Below the pieces are notes generated by a model that made no database searches, was not told the origin of the DNA, and saw nothing but the letters and a program-made list of their open reading frames with translations. 39,595 nucleotides of DNA from a virus. How positions within the stretch are numbered: position 1 is the first letter of the stretch; the number at the start of each line of letters is the position of its first letter. The position numbers and the translations under genes are program-made. Below are positions 14,788 to 24,176 of the stretch, piece by piece. The stretch spans positions 1 to 39,595 of the IMG/VR virus record IMGVR_UViG_3300030333_000188; one strand, written 5' to 3'.

Positions 14788-16147
14788 ACTTTAATTCAGC
14801 GAAGGATTTTTTACCAGAAATTTTTTTAATGATCTTATCTTCAACACCTGCGTCAACGAGATCTTTCTGTGCTTCATCAACATCATACAACCTCATCTTA
14901 GATCTGTCAATACCTAAGCAAAATCTTTTGTTCAAAGTAGGATCATAGTATCTATTCTTTAATTGCTTGACCATTATTTGATTCTGTTCTTCCAATTCCT
15001 CCGTAGATATAAGAGCAAACATAAGATCAGCAGTTGCGGGAAGACCAAAGGATTCACTTGTATCAGTAAGATCAACATCACTACTCCCAAAGCCAGAACG
15101 AGTCGTCTGAGTAGCGGTGACGATAGGTACATTAGTCTCAACTGCAAGACCACGGAGTTCTTCAGCAATCGCTTTAACATAGGTATACGAGTTTACTATA
15201 GATCCTTTATACCTCTGAGAGGCACAGATATTTAGATAGTCTACGAATATAATATCAGGTTTAATATTTCTCTTCAGTTCTAATTCATTTAATAATGCTT
15301 TGAAATGTCCTACATGTGCAGATGCTGTAGGATATTCTTTGATAATTAATTTACCTTGAGTCTTCTTACTTAATGCAGATATTTTATTCTCGTACATTGC
15401 TCTTGGTAAGTCATGTAATTTTTGAATAGGAACGTTCAATAGATTAGCATCTATTCTTTCGGCAATCTTTTCCTCTGCCATCTCCATAGTAATATAGAGA
15501 ACGTTCTTACCTTGGAGCAAACAACTACTAGTGACATGGCACATAAAAAGAGACTTACCCACACCAGTCCCTGCAAGAGCAACATTGAGAGTCTTGTTAG
15601 GAAGACCACCCTTTGTAATCTTGTTAAAGAACTCCAAGTCAAAAGGAATCTTTTCCTCAGTCTTATGGTAGAAGTCGTATCTTTCTTCGTAGTTCTGTAA
15701 GTAATCATGACCTACATTTTGGTCAAACGACACACCTAATGCATCACTTAGTATTTGTGGAATAGCCCCCTTATCCCTCTTTTCATCCTGTCCATCTGCG
15801 ATCTTGACACTCTCCATAAGTGAGAGATAAATCGCTCTTTCCTGACACCACTTTTCCGTTGAATCAATGATCCAATCCAGTTCTGCTTTCTCATTGGATA
15901 AGCCACTTAATACCTCCATAATATCTTTGAACTGACTCTCTGATAAATCAGTTCTTTCTTGACACTCAATACTCAATGCATTCAGAGAAGGCAATGCATT
16001 GTAATTAGAAATATACTCATGGATTTCAGCGAAGATTATCTTGTATGATCGTACAGTAAAATAATCTGACTTCAAGAAAGGTAATACCTTGCGGGTAAAC
16101 TCTTCATTTGATATCAGATTATTCAGTATGGTAACTTCTAGATTCAT
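14780..16147 (-). CDS. 41: Replicative DNA helicase, T4 gp41-like
   Basis: Hexameric 5'-3' helicase that unwinds the fork and works with gp61 primase. The 455 residues have an N-terminal helical DnaB-like domain (1-150), then the RecA-like motor with Walker A AGTGVGKS (192-199), Walker B IIFVDYLN and the later ATQTTRSG sensor segment. The C-terminus ends KKSFAELKYD. ATGA overlap with the upstream 2OG gene. The length is close to T4 gp41 (475). Confidence 0.95.
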   Translation of the reverse strand: MNLEVTILNNLISNEEFTRKVLPFLKSDYFTVRSYKIIFAEIHEYISNYNALPSLNALSIECQERTDLSESQFKDIMEVLSGLSNEKAELDWIIDSTEKWCQERAIYLSLMESVKIADGQDEKRDKGAIPQILSDALGVSFDQNVGHDYLQNYEERYDFYHKTEEKIPFDLEFFNKITKGGLPNKTLNVALAGTGVGKSLFMCHVTSSCLLQGKNVLYITMEMAEEKIAERIDANLLNVPIQKLHDLPRAMYENKISALSKKTQGKLIIKEYPTASAHVGHFKALLNELELKRNIKPDIIFVDYLNICASQRYKGSIVNSYTYVKAIAEELRGLAVETNVPIVTATQTTRSGFGSSDVDLTDTSESFGLPATADLMFALISTEELEEQNQIMVKQLKNRYYDPTLNKRFCLGIDRSKMRLYDVDEAQKDLVDAGVEDKIIKKISGKKSFAELKYD

Positions 16148-16710
16148 GTGTAGTGTAAATAAGAACCAACAATGTATTTTTGAGATGACACTGGTGGTAG
16201 TCCTGAGTGTCTATACTGCCAATTAGCAGGGAACAAAAGTATTCTACCACATTTCGGTTTTATTGCAACATCAAGTTTAGGGAAATTTGTTTCTCCTCCT
16301 TCTTCTACATCATTTAGATATAGAAACATAACAAGAAACCTTTTAGCAGAAGCATAGTCTCCAACATCAACATGATCTTTGAATTGATCTTTACCATTAT
16401 TATCATACATCTTCATACGGAACTGTTCAAATCCGTACTGTGCAGGAAAGTCAGGTCCTACATCCAAATAATTAATATAACTTTTAGCACTTACAGTTAA
16501 GATGTCAGATAGTCTTGCTTGAATAGACATCCATTTAGGATCTTTATTCAAATACCTTTCTGATATATTTAACTCTCGGAAAGTTGGTCGCTGCTCTCGA
16601 TCAACATATATGCTGTCGGATTCATGAAACGTGTTAATGATAGTTTCACAAAAAGACTTATCAAGTTTGTCATCATATGTCTTAATATAATCTGATAATC
16701 TAGTTGCCAT
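16144..16710 (-). CDS. 2OG-Fe(II) oxygenase (prolyl-4-hydroxylase type)
   Basis: 188 residues with the iron triad His113 and Asp115 (KDHVDVGD) and His168 (YRHSGLPP), plus Lys178 placed to bind 2-oxoglutarate. [10 protein letters not shown] at 138-147 is typical of the prolyl-4-hydroxylase fold. Its substrate is unknown; it is one of four such enzymes in the window. It lies between uvsX and gp41, overlapping both, so it is expressed with replication genes. Confidence 0.88.
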   Translation of the reverse strand: MATRLSDYIKTYDDKLDKSFCETIINTFHESDSIYVDREQRPTFRELNISERYLNKDPKWMSIQARLSDILTVSAKSYINYLDVGPDFPAQYGFEQFRMKMYDNNGKDQFKDHVDVGDYASAKRFLVMFLYLNDVEEGGETNFPKLDVAIKPKCGRILLFPANWQYRHSGLPPVSSQKYIVGSYLHYT

Positions 16711-17707
16711 AACTAAACTCTTTGGCAGCAGCTACGTCTAGTTTCTCCATTATCTCTTCGGTGAAATATGTTTCTGGATCCTTAAGTATTGCAGAAGGAT
16801 ATACACTGCTATCACCAACAACGATCCTATTTCCTTTGCGTTCAAAGATTCCATACTTCTCACCTAATTCTAAGAGTCCATAGTATTTGTCTAGACCTCT
16901 TTCATCATAGAACAGTCTAGTTTCTATGTCGGAGTTTTCTTTTGTAAGTCTACTTTTAGCCGTCTTAGCCTTAATAATGTTACCAACAACTTCCGTCTTA
17001 TCCTTTTCTTTTTTCTTAGAAAGATAAATGATCGTAGACGCGGCGTACTTGAGACCAGAGCCTCCTCCCATTTCTTTAGTAGGGATATAAGATCCGACGA
17101 CATCATAAGTGTGATTTGTAACTATTAAGGGAACATTTGCTTTTCCAAGTTTTAAAGTTAAAACTCTAAAGATTGACTTAACAATTTGAGCACGAGTCAT
17201 GTCTCGTGTTTCTTTACCTGCTTCAGCGTCTTCAACTTCTTTCGTTGTGGAAAGCATACCAAGAGAGTCTAACACAAACATTAATGGTTTGCGATCACTC
17301 TGTTGAAGGTATTTATCTAAAATTCTTATTGCTTGAGTTCTAAATTCTTGGACAGTAGTAATAGGAACTATCAACATACGTGATGAGTCTATACCTCTAC
17401 TCTCTATTAACTCTTTAGAAAGGGCAGATTCGGACTCGAAATATATGACACCAGAATCGGGATCAGACTCAAGGAAATGCTGAACGATGCCGAGACAAAA
17501 ATAAGTCTTACCAGTACTTGACTCTCCTGCGAGAGCAGTGATCTTGTTTCCTGGGATGCCTCCATAGATCGACCCAGATAATAAAGCATTAAATACATGG
17601 CTACCAGTGTCGATAAAACCGCTTGTATCACCAGCTGAAACTCCGTCGCTGACAAGTGCAGCATATTCATTGTCAATCTCCGTTGCTACATCTTTGAGAA
17701 AATTCAT
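16700..17707 (-). CDS. uvsX: UvsX recombinase (RecA family)
   Basis: Forms filaments on single-stranded DNA and drives strand exchange and recombination-dependent replication. Walker A GESSTGKT at 61-68, Walker [10 protein letters not shown] at 142-150, and [12 protein letters not shown] in the DNA-binding loop region. The ATG at 17707 ([14 protein letters not shown]) is chosen because it falls one base after the previous stop; an upstream TTG would run into that gene. The resulting 335 residues are shorter than T4 UvsX (391), as usual in cyanophages. Confidence 0.95.
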   Translation of the reverse strand: MNFLKDVATEIDNEYAALVSDGVSAGDTSGFIDTGSHVFNALLSGSIYGGIPGNKITALAGESSTGKTYFCLGIVQHFLESDPDSGVIYFESESALSKELIESRGIDSSRMLIVPITTVQEFRTQAIRILDKYLQQSDRKPLMFVLDSLGMLSTTKEVEDAEAGKETRDMTRAQIVKSIFRVLTLKLGKANVPLIVTNHTYDVVGSYIPTKEMGGGSGLKYAASTIIYLSKKKEKDKTEVVGNIIKAKTAKSRLTKENSDIETRLFYDERGLDKYYGLLELGEKYGIFERKGNRIVVGDSSVYPSAILKDPETYFTEEIMEKLDVAAAKEFSYGN

Positions 17708-17708
17708 G

Positions 17709-17861
17709 TTAAGGGGAACGTTTAGTAAGTTTAGTGATGTGATTAGAACGTTGCTTTGCTTTTTCAAACCAACGTGCTTCTACCTCATCGTGAAATTCCT
17801 TTTCCTGCATGTGCTCACCTGCACCAAATGCTTTTTTATATTCAACAATAAAAATAGTCAT
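17709..17861 (-). CDS. 50-aa protein between gp43 and uvsX
   Basis: Starts [20 protein letters not shown]; the start at 17861 is set by an ATGA overlap with the gp43 stop. A longer in-frame start at 17903 would overlap gp43 by 46 bases. The sequence is aromatic then basic ([17 protein letters not shown]). Its fixed place in the operon suggests a DNA-related role, but no family is recognised. Confidence 0.7.
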   Translation of the reverse strand: MTIFIVEYKKAFGAGEHMQEKEFHDEVEARWFEKAKQRSNHITKLTKRSP

Positions 17862-20338
17862 CCAAAAAGAAACTCCAAACTTGCTACCTTTTCCGACTTC
17901 CATCCTATTGTATCTAATATAACCTTTATTGGGTCAAGGAAACTCTTCTCAAATTGTAACTCATAATCCACCTGTTTGTCAAGTCCAAACTCCTTTGGGA
18001 AGGTGCTGATAAATGACACTACATTTTCTCCAAACTTATTAGGTGTTTTTAAATAAACAAATTTAATTTTTTCACCGTCTTGTATAAGGGGATATTTGTG
18101 CATTAAGTTATTCTTCTTATTGTAGTGGTTGTATAACAACGCACCACGAACATGAATGGGTGTTCCTTTACTATAGATACTGGATGGGTTCGCCCATTTA
18201 TTTATCCCATTGCATCCTCTGGGGAATGATATGTCTTCAACAGGTAACTCGTTGAAGTGATCTTTAAAGTTTGCAATGAACTCCTGTGCTGCCTCTTCTC
18301 CTTCATTCATGATAACAGTCAAGCACTCTTTAATTTTCTCTCTGCATGCACCAGGTGTACTAGACTTGACCGCTTCAATACCCATAACTTTTAGTTTAGG
18401 TTGATCAAATCTTACACCTTCTATGTCCCATGCATTTAAAATATATCTTTTCTTTGCAGTCCATATACCTTTGTTGGCAATGGTCTCACGTTTCATAAAC
18501 ATCTTCTGGTCATAAGCGTTTACGTAGTTGGCCAACGCTTGATAAGAATCCGAAATATATTTCTCAAATTCCACATCACACACCTTATCAAGGAAGCTAA
18601 CGATGACTTTATCATCCTTCTCTCTCCCCTTGTATACACTTTGAACCAAAGGACCGAGATTAAGATATATGCTATCAGTATCACTTGCAATGACATAATC
18701 TACATCCTCCGTCTTAAGAATCTTGTTTAGATATTTATTCATACGTCCTTCAATCCAACGAATAGAAACCTGACCAGATAGAGTAATAGCTTCTGCGTTG
18801 GCAAGGTTGTAATAGCGAAAGTATTGATTACCAATAGCACCATAAGCACTATTAAGTTGGATCTTTCTCGCCATCTGAATGTTATTAAACTTGGAGATAT
18901 CTCTTTGTAGTTTATCAGTCGGTGCTTTTTCATATGCTTGTTTTGCTGCGAGCATTTTCTTTTTATAGATCGTACGTTCTTTGTAGATCTTATCCATCAT
19001 CTCAGGTAAGAAACCTTGTATGTCTTTACGATACTGTGCACCATTAGCACATACACATACATCATCTTCGATGGTTATCTCTTCATTTAAAATCCTTTCA
19101 ACGCTCGCACTGGGATGTCTAGTCTCCCAGAGTGTTTCTGGCGAGATATTGTACTGCATGATAAGGTGAGGATACAGACTATTAAGGTCAAAACTAACCA
19201 CCCAATCATACTTTCCTGGTATCGGTTCTTTAACATAGGCACCTGCATACTTTTCATCTTTCTTTGCACCCTTCTTAGGGGGGACAACAATATTTCTATC
19301 AGTAAGATAGTTGTAGATCATTGTATCCCACATACGAACCTGTGAGTACACATCTTCAAAGTTAACCTTGGCATCATAACTCATAGTTATGGCAAGATCT
19401 AATAACTTCATCTTCTCTTCAAGACGATCAATCAATTCTGTATCTTGAATGTTATATTCAATAAACTTCTGCCAATCTGATGTATAGAAATCTTTGAAGT
19501 TTTCATACTCACTATGGTCAACCTTACGTTGTCCTAACTCGACATGAGCGATGTGATCAAGTCGATAGGATTCTTGGTTACTATAAGTAAACTTACGGTA
19601 AAGGTCGAGATAGTCAAGAATGTTAACCCCACTAACATCATAAGCATAGTTCTTGCGTCCTTGGACATAAACTTCCCTCTCATTTGCACGATTCCAAGGT
19701 GAAATAGAGTTCATCCATTTGGAACCTAGGATTCTTTTAACCCTACGACATATGTATGGTACATCATAAAGGTTTACATTCCATCCTGTCAAGATATCTG
19801 GGGTGTGTTTCACCCACCAGTCTATGAAATGCATAAGCATCTCACGTTCAGTATCAAATATAAACTTCTGGTGTTCTGTATTAAAATCTTTGACTGCCCA
19901 GATGTAAAACTTTTTAGTCACCATATCTTTAATGGTGATTGATAGCATTTCTTCTGCTGCTGCTTCTACATCAGGGAAACCGTTTTCGCATTGAACCTCG
20001 ATGTCCATTGCGTACATCTTTATCTGATTGACATTATAATCTACGTCATCAGGAAACTCTTGTCTGATATATTGATATACGAAACGTTCATACCCATGAA
20101 CTTCAAAACCTTCTACACCATCATACTGACGAATAAATTCTCTACCTTCTCTTGGTTTGTCAAACTTAACAGGTGAGACATATCTTCCATCAAGAGTTTG
20201 AAACTTCTCTTTATTTTTTGATAAGACATATAATGTAGGAGAAAAATGAGAACGAAACTGCACAGGTTTTCCATTCTCATACCCTCTATACAGGATTGTA
20301 TCTCCTGCTAGTTGGATGTTAGTATAAAACTTGCTCAC
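17858..20338 (-). CDS. 43: DNA polymerase, family B (T4 gp43-like)
   Basis: Replicative polymerase with proofreading. Exonuclease motifs: Asp112/Glu114 in YAMDIEVQC, GWNVNLYDVPY (185-195) and YNIQDTELI (Asp299). Polymerase motifs: A, FDLNSLYP with Asp384; B, KIQLNSAYG near 492-500; C, ASDTDSIY with Asp553/Asp555. The clamp-contact tail ends VASLEFLFG, resembling the C-terminal gp45-binding peptide of T4/RB69. Length 826, a little shorter than T4 (898). The start is a GTG overlapping the previous stop (GTGA). Confidence 0.97.
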   Translation of the reverse strand: MSKFYTNIQLAGDTILYRGYENGKPVQFRSHFSPTLYVLSKNKEKFQTLDGRYVSPVKFDKPREGREFIRQYDGVEGFEVHGYERFVYQYIRQEFPDDVDYNVNQIKMYAMDIEVQCENGFPDVEAAAEEMLSITIKDMVTKKFYIWAVKDFNTEHQKFIFDTEREMLMHFIDWWVKHTPDILTGWNVNLYDVPYICRRVKRILGSKWMNSISPWNRANEREVYVQGRKNYAYDVSGVNILDYLDLYRKFTYSNQESYRLDHIAHVELGQRKVDHSEYENFKDFYTSDWQKFIEYNIQDTELIDRLEEKMKLLDLAITMSYDAKVNFEDVYSQVRMWDTMIYNYLTDRNIVVPPKKGAKKDEKYAGAYVKEPIPGKYDWVVSFDLNSLYPHLIMQYNISPETLWETRHPSASVERILNEEITIEDDVCVCANGAQYRKDIQGFLPEMMDKIYKERTIYKKKMLAAKQAYEKAPTDKLQRDISKFNNIQMARKIQLNSAYGAIGNQYFRYYNLANAEAITLSGQVSIRWIEGRMNKYLNKILKTEDVDYVIASDTDSIYLNLGPLVQSVYKGREKDDKVIVSFLDKVCDVEFEKYISDSYQALANYVNAYDQKMFMKRETIANKGIWTAKKRYILNAWDIEGVRFDQPKLKVMGIEAVKSSTPGACREKIKECLTVIMNEGEEAAQEFIANFKDHFNELPVEDISFPRGCNGINKWANPSSIYSKGTPIHVRGALLYNHYNKKNNLMHKYPLIQDGEKIKFVYLKTPNKFGENVVSFISTFPKEFGLDKQVDYELQFEKSFLDPIKVILDTIGWKSEKVASLEFLFG

Positions 20339-20592
20339 TGTTTTTTGTAAAGTTTCTCAATAGCAGGACTAGGATCAAGTATAGTCAAGACTGTCTCGGA
20401 TGTCAAGAACATGTCACGTTGGGATGTGAATGATGGAAATGGTCTTATCTCTGTATCAGAAATAATCTCAAAACAATTTTCAATCAATAAGCTTGGCTCC
20501 TCGTCAAGCTCCGTCACCTTCCCCAACAGGTATTCCTTCCTTTGTCTCAATAAGATCACTTTGATCTGCTGTTGTAGCATCTCCTCTTCCAC
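20335..20592 (-). CDS. 85-aa possible Sm-like fold protein 2
   Basis: A GTG start at 20592 with GGAGG six bases before it gives 85 residues; a later ATG at 20580 is possible. YLLGKVTELDEEPSLLIENC is a strand-turn-strand phrase similar in feel to Sm/Lsm-like small barrels, followed by FLTSETVLTILDPS. It overlaps the neighbouring Sm-like gene by 89 bases in another frame and ends in gp43. RNA binding is a possibility, not shown. Confidence 0.6.
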   Translation of the reverse strand: MEEEMLQQQIKVILLRQRKEYLLGKVTELDEEPSLLIENCFEIISDTEIRPFPSFTSQRDMFLTSETVLTILDPSPAIEKLYKKQ

Positions 20593-20926
20593 TGTCTGCC
20601 TCCACTAGATGATTGTACTTTTTAATAACCTCTGGATAAGTTTCGTATGCTGATACGACTTCATCCATCTTTATCATAATTTTTTTAGATACTGATAAAG
20701 GTGCCCAAGGTCTGAAATGAATTTGGGGATCAGGAAGTTTTTGAACCTCTGGTTGTGCATCTGTTTCGATAAGAACTCTAGGTTCATCAACACCCTCCAA
20801 CCATACATTGTATGGATGTGATAATTGAAACGCAACAGGTTCTTCTGGTTTTTCTTTAGTAGTTACCTCATAAAGATCGCAAATGATGTCTTCACCATTT
20901 TTTGTTCTTACGATTCTTACGCTCAT
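20504..20926 (-). CDS. 140-aa possible Sm-like fold protein 1
   Basis: Starts MSVRIVRTKNGEDIICDLYE; it has the phrases AFQLSHPYNVWL and RPWAPLSVSKKIMIKMDEVV. The order (strand carrying NGEDI, then a membrane-like NP/HPY strand, then FxPWAP, then the helix EVIKKYNHLV) is one I recall from small cyanophage proteins with a presumed Sm-like barrel. A ribosome site AAGGAG lies inside the upstream gene. Position next to gp43 suggests control or replication, unproven. Confidence 0.65.
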   Translation of the reverse strand: MSVRIVRTKNGEDIICDLYEVTTKEKPEEPVAFQLSHPYNVWLEGVDEPRVLIETDAQPEVQKLPDPQIHFRPWAPLSVSKKIMIKMDEVVSAYETYPEVIKKYNHLVEADSGRGDATTADQSDLIETKEGIPVGEGDGA

Positions 20927-21122
20927 TTTCTCTCCTTTCGATTTCGTAGATAGAATTTTTAATGATGTCCTTCAGAACTCTGGTTTCAGATTTGTTGTAT
21001 TCCTCTGCCAAAGGTCTAACGTATTTCATTATATCACCAGACATGTCACTTGGCAAGTCTAAAGTTATTAAATCGTAATCACCTGTATAATTATTAGGTT
21101 TACAATTCAAGTAGTAATTCAT
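20892..21122 (-). CDS. 76-aa protein, unknown
   Basis: Starts MNYYLNCKPNNYTGDYDLIT, ends in a basic Arg/Asn/Lys tail after a helix (ETRVLKDIIKNSIYEIERR). The overlap of 35 bases with the next gene and its position after a terminator suggest it begins the gp43 operon. No clear Shine-Dalgarno. Confidence 0.65.
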   Translation of the reverse strand: MNYYLNCKPNNYTGDYDLITLDLPSDMSGDIMKYVRPLAEEYNKSETRVLKDIIKNSIYEIERRENERKNRKNKKW

Positions 21123-21132
21123 AGTTTATTCC

Positions 21133-21162
21133 AATAGAAAAGAGACCCCTTGGAGGTCTCTT
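21133..21162 (-). terminator. Intrinsic terminator after the pstS-side operon
   Basis: AAGAGACC and GGTCTCTT (21140-21147 and 21155-21162) form an 8-bp perfect stem with a 7-nt loop, followed on the minus strand by TTTTCTATT. It separates the hsp20-pstS group from the gp43 group. Confidence 0.85.
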
Positions 21163-21179
21163 CAGTTGTATACTATATA

Positions 21180-21407
21180 TCACTTTAGAATGACTTGAGG
21201 ACACTTAAGTAAGATAACTGCTTTTGCTTGGAGTTTAATATCTCCAGACTGTTCGATCACTTTCTTAACTTCCTCTACTCCATACTCTGCACTAGCATCA
21301 CTGTACGCCATTAGCAATGACTTGTAATCATCATGCCCTTCTTGAGCATATTCACAGAAGTTTCCTCCCATGAACATTAGAAGTGAAGTAAGAGTTAATT
21401 CAATCAT
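21180..21407 (-). CDS. 75-aa exported or lumenal protein candidate
   Basis: Starts MIELTLTSLLMFMGGNFCEY, a short hydrophobic N-terminus that may be a signal peptide, then a helical body ending LLKCPQVILK. Two or three cysteines could form a disulfide. It follows pstS by 15 bases, suggesting co-expression. Function unknown. Confidence 0.55.
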   Translation of the reverse strand: MIELTLTSLLMFMGGNFCEYAQEGHDDYKSLLMAYSDASAEYGVEEVKKVIEQSGDIKLQAKAVILLKCPQVILK

Positions 21408-21422
21408 ACTAGGATTATATAC

Positions 21423-22385
21423 TTATTTGCCGATCTTGTCAACTGCTGTTCTTGCCTTCTCAAGAATGTCACCCTTAAGAGGAACGAAACCTAACTTAGG
21501 TGCTTTGTCCTGATACTCATCACTCAATAGAGTTGACAGAGTTGTCTTGATTGCTTCAGTGTTTCTACCATTACCAGTTTCATATGCAAGTATCCAAGTC
21601 AATGTAGCAATAGGATATGCTCCTTCTGTTTCTGGATTTGGATTTGTACCTGCAAGGTTCTCATCAAGTTCAATACCATTAAGTGCCTTTGCTCCTGCAT
21701 CAACAGATGGTTTTACAAAGTCACCCCACTTGTTTTCTAATGCTGCAGGTCTTACATCATCATCAATATAAGATTGATTTACATAACCGATAGCACCAGG
21801 TGTATTCTTAATAATTCCTGCTACTCCTGCATTACCTTTACCACCCACACCTGTTGGCCACGCTACAGATTTGCCTGTACCTAATGTCCAAGTTTCTGAG
21901 AATGCTTGCATACTATTTGTAAATGCCTTGGTAGTTCCAGCTCCATCAGATCTATGTGCCCAAGTCATCTTCTGATCATTACATCCAACTTCCTTCCAGT
22001 TAGTAATGATACCCATAGCAACTTCAACTGCCTGTTGTTGAGTTAACTTAAGATCACAGTCAGGATTGTTATAACCAAAAGCAATAGTTCCACCTGTCAT
22101 AGGAATTTGTACTAAACCTCTTGTTACTTTGTCTATGTCCTTTTGTTTCATAGGATCATCAGACGCACCGAAGTTTACGGTCTCGTCAATAAATGCCTTT
22201 CTTCCACTACCAGAACCAACTGCCTGATAGTTTACTCTTGCTCCACCAGACTTTGCTACGTCTGAGAACCAACGAGTATAGATCTTAGATGGAAATGATG
22301 CACCTGCACCACTCAATCTTGTTCTTGCATTCGCACAACTACTTGTCAGTAGTAAAGGAAGTAATGCAACTGCTAATGCTTTCAT
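21423..22385 (-). CDS. pstS: Periplasmic phosphate-binding protein PstS
   Basis: 320 residues. The N-terminus MKALAVALLPLLLTSSCANA is a lipoprotein-like signal with Cys17. Next comes the phosphate-binding core: GAGASFPSKIY, VGSGSGRKAF, FGASDDPM and HRSDGAGTT are the loops that ligate phosphate. Cyanophage pstS is known to be induced by host PhoR/PhoB in phosphate-starved cells and probably boosts uptake through the host ABC transporter. I see no pho box in the 27 bases before the ATG, so such control would have to act from farther upstream, for example before hsp20. Confidence 0.95.
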   Translation of the reverse strand: MKALAVALLPLLLTSSCANARTRLSGAGASFPSKIYTRWFSDVAKSGGARVNYQAVGSGSGRKAFIDETVNFGASDDPMKQKDIDKVTRGLVQIPMTGGTIAFGYNNPDCDLKLTQQQAVEVAMGIITNWKEVGCNDQKMTWAHRSDGAGTTKAFTNSMQAFSETWTLGTGKSVAWPTGVGGKGNAGVAGIIKNTPGAIGYVNQSYIDDDVRPAALENKWGDFVKPSVDAGAKALNGIELDENLAGTNPNPETEGAYPIATLTWILAYETGNGRNTEAIKTTLSTLLSDEYQDKAPKLGFVPLKGDILEKARTAVDKIGK

Positions 22386-22412
22386 AGTTCTTTTAATAAA
22401 CCTTCTTATCTA

Positions 22413-23051
22413 TTACATTTTGTCTAAAGTTAACCATTCTCTGTCTTGGAATGTAACACCTTTATCACCCCTTGAAGGAAAACTTACTGATAGTCTATCA
22501 TCTTCAGAAGTTGCAAGATGCGGATAGTATTTTGGAATCCACACAGCATCACCTGGTAGTAACGTTACATCTAGTGCAGGAGGTTTATCCAAATCTAGAT
22601 TTACCCAATCCTTTCTACTATCAGGTATAACATCCATCTTATCCCATACCTTCCAGTTAGTTGCACCTTCACATTGTACTATAACATTATCATTGTCATC
22701 TATGTGAGCACCTAGAGGATGAGGTAAGTCTGGGTTTAGAGTTGCATAGATGTGAGCATCAGTTTGATACCCATATTCTTTTTCTATTTCCTTTGCTAGT
22801 TCATTAATCTTTCTGGTAAACCTAGATGCTTCTTTGATATACAGAAACCCAGTCTCCAATACTTCTTTAATAACTGAAGCAGGAACTGAATCTTGTGTAG
22901 ACCAAGTATCTAAATTCCATTCATATCCTTTTTTTGAATGCAAAAGAACCACCCTGTCGGTAGACATGAGTGGTCTTAAGTTGATGAGGAGTTCTAGTTC
23001 TTTCCAACTAAACAGATCCCACCAGTAGTTTTCTTCATGATGTAATTCCAT
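22413..23051 (-). CDS. JmjC/cupin-type 2OG oxygenase
   Basis: 212 residues with a RoxA/JmjC-like arrangement: His116 and Asp118 in PLGAHIDDND, and His178 in YYPHLATSEDDR, with LLPGDAVWIP just before the last strand. The family hydroxylates protein side chains (for example ribosomal Arg/His); the target here is unknown. It lies between hsp20 and pstS in one operon. Confidence 0.8.
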   Translation of the reverse strand: MELHHEENYWWDLFSWKELELLINLRPLMSTDRVVLLHSKKGYEWNLDTWSTQDSVPASVIKEVLETGFLYIKEASRFTRKINELAKEIEKEYGYQTDAHIYATLNPDLPHPLGAHIDDNDNVIVQCEGATNWKVWDKMDVIPDSRKDWVNLDLDKPPALDVTLLPGDAVWIPKYYPHLATSEDDRLSVSFPSRGDKGVTFQDREWLTLDKM

Positions 23052-23059
23052 ACACCTAT

Positions 23060-23488
23060 TTAGATGTAATCTTTACGTGCATGTTTTTCTGGAACAATTT
23101 TCTTTAGCTCTATTGTAAGTAATCCGTTCTCAAATGTAACTTCATCAACTACACAGTCTTCAGATAGTGTCCAAGATTTGTTAAAGTTTCTACGTGCTAG
23201 TCCTCTGTGGAAGTACTCTGTGGTTTGTTTCTCTTCTGGTTTAGTTCCTTCTACTACTAGTTTTCCATATTCTGTGTAGACTTTTACCTCTTCCTTTTTG
23301 AATCCTGCTAGAGCAATCTCTAGTCTAGACTCATGATTATTCAAGTTAATTAAATTATAAGGTGGATAGTTGGAAGAAGGAATATTAAAAAACTGATCGA
23401 AGTAGTTGTCTAGTCCAATACTGTTTCTTGAAATCTTATCTAAAAGATCTGGTAAATCGGTAGAGCGATACCTTTCTATTTTTTCCAT
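23060..23488 (-). CDS. hsp20: Small heat shock protein Hsp20
   Basis: Alpha-crystallin-domain holdase chaperone, common in cyanomyoviruses. The ATG at 23488 has AAGGAGA six bases before it and gives 142 residues. The core reads LEIALAGFKKEEVKVYTEYG, then FHRGLARRNFNKSW and NGLLTIELKK; the C-terminal I-x-I tail is replaced by KKIVPEKHARKDYI. It likely protects phage or photosystem proteins during infection. Upstream lies a possible late box (TTAAATA). Confidence 0.92.
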   Translation of the reverse strand: MEKIERYRSTDLPDLLDKISRNSIGLDNYFDQFFNIPSSNYPPYNLINLNNHESRLEIALAGFKKEEVKVYTEYGKLVVEGTKPEEKQTTEYFHRGLARRNFNKSWTLSEDCVVDEVTFENGLLTIELKKIVPEKHARKDYI

Positions 23489-23646
23489 AATGGTTCTCCT
23501 TAAGTAAGCGAGTGTAAATTGTGTCCCCGAAGGCGACAATACTATTTAACCATAGACTCAGGTATAAGCAAACGGTACATTCCGAACATTTCTAGGGGGT
23601 TCTCGACACCTATATAGATCAGATAGTTATATCTACTTAGAAGAAA
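23489..23646. promoter_or_regulatory. Divergent intergenic region, hsp20 / secreted-protein cluster
   Basis: The only divergent gap in the window. Leftward, GTTAAATA (23543-23550 on the minus strand) could be a late box 55 bases before hsp20. Rightward, TATATAG and TATATC lie near 23615-23635, but I see no convincing -35 partner. An AGAAG sequence before 23647 is a weak ribosome site. Confidence 0.4.
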
Positions 23647-24159
23647 ATGAAGAAAGCATTAATCTTTTTCGGTATGATTGGTTTGATGAGTCCAATGGCA
23701 GCGAGAGCAGACCTCACTCATAAACTGACTAGCTCTGTTCAACTACAGGTTGATGCGGGCTATACTCAGGTATCACGAGCAGGTAACTCTTATAGCACCA
23801 GTGGATCTGGTGTCAGCACAACTATTACACCGTCTGGTGGTAGTGCTGCTAGTAACTTAGGTGGTATCTCTGCTGTAAGCACTGCAGGTGTAGCAACTTT
23901 TGCACTTCCTGATGTAGCACAGACAACTCAAGGAAATTCATATAGTTTCACTCAGAATATAACAACTGGTGATGCTATTGTTACTACTGCTGCTGATGTA
24001 GGTGATGTATTAGGTTACAGTAACATAGTTTCTACAGCACCTGGTACTAAAGATACCTTAGCTGGAACCCTTGGTACATCTGGAGCAATGACACTAACAG
24101 CAGGTGGAAGTGGAACTTCAGCTACTGGACAATTCGTCACAGAAATCACAATCAGATAA
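23647..24159 (+). CDS. 170-aa secreted Ser/Thr/Gly-rich protein
   Basis: Clear signal peptide (MKKALIFFGMIGLMSPMAARA, cleavage before Asp22). The mature part is Ser/Thr/Ala/Gly-rich with beta-repeat character and no cysteine. It heads a four-gene rightward cluster. It could be exported by the host Sec system to the periplasm or outer membrane; function unknown. Confidence 0.75.
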   Translation: MKKALIFFGMIGLMSPMAARADLTHKLTSSVQLQVDAGYTQVSRAGNSYSTSGSGVSTTITPSGGSAASNLGGISAVSTAGVATFALPDVAQTTQGNSYSFTQNITTGDAIVTTAADVGDVLGYSNIVSTAPGTKDTLAGTLGTSGAMTLTAGGSGTSATGQFVTEITIR

Positions 24160-24176
24160 AGCGACTATATAATATT

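Noticed and set aside
24168-24173. TATAAT before the second secreted-protein gene
   Set aside because: Only three bases before the ATG, so transcription would start inside the gene. No -35 box.
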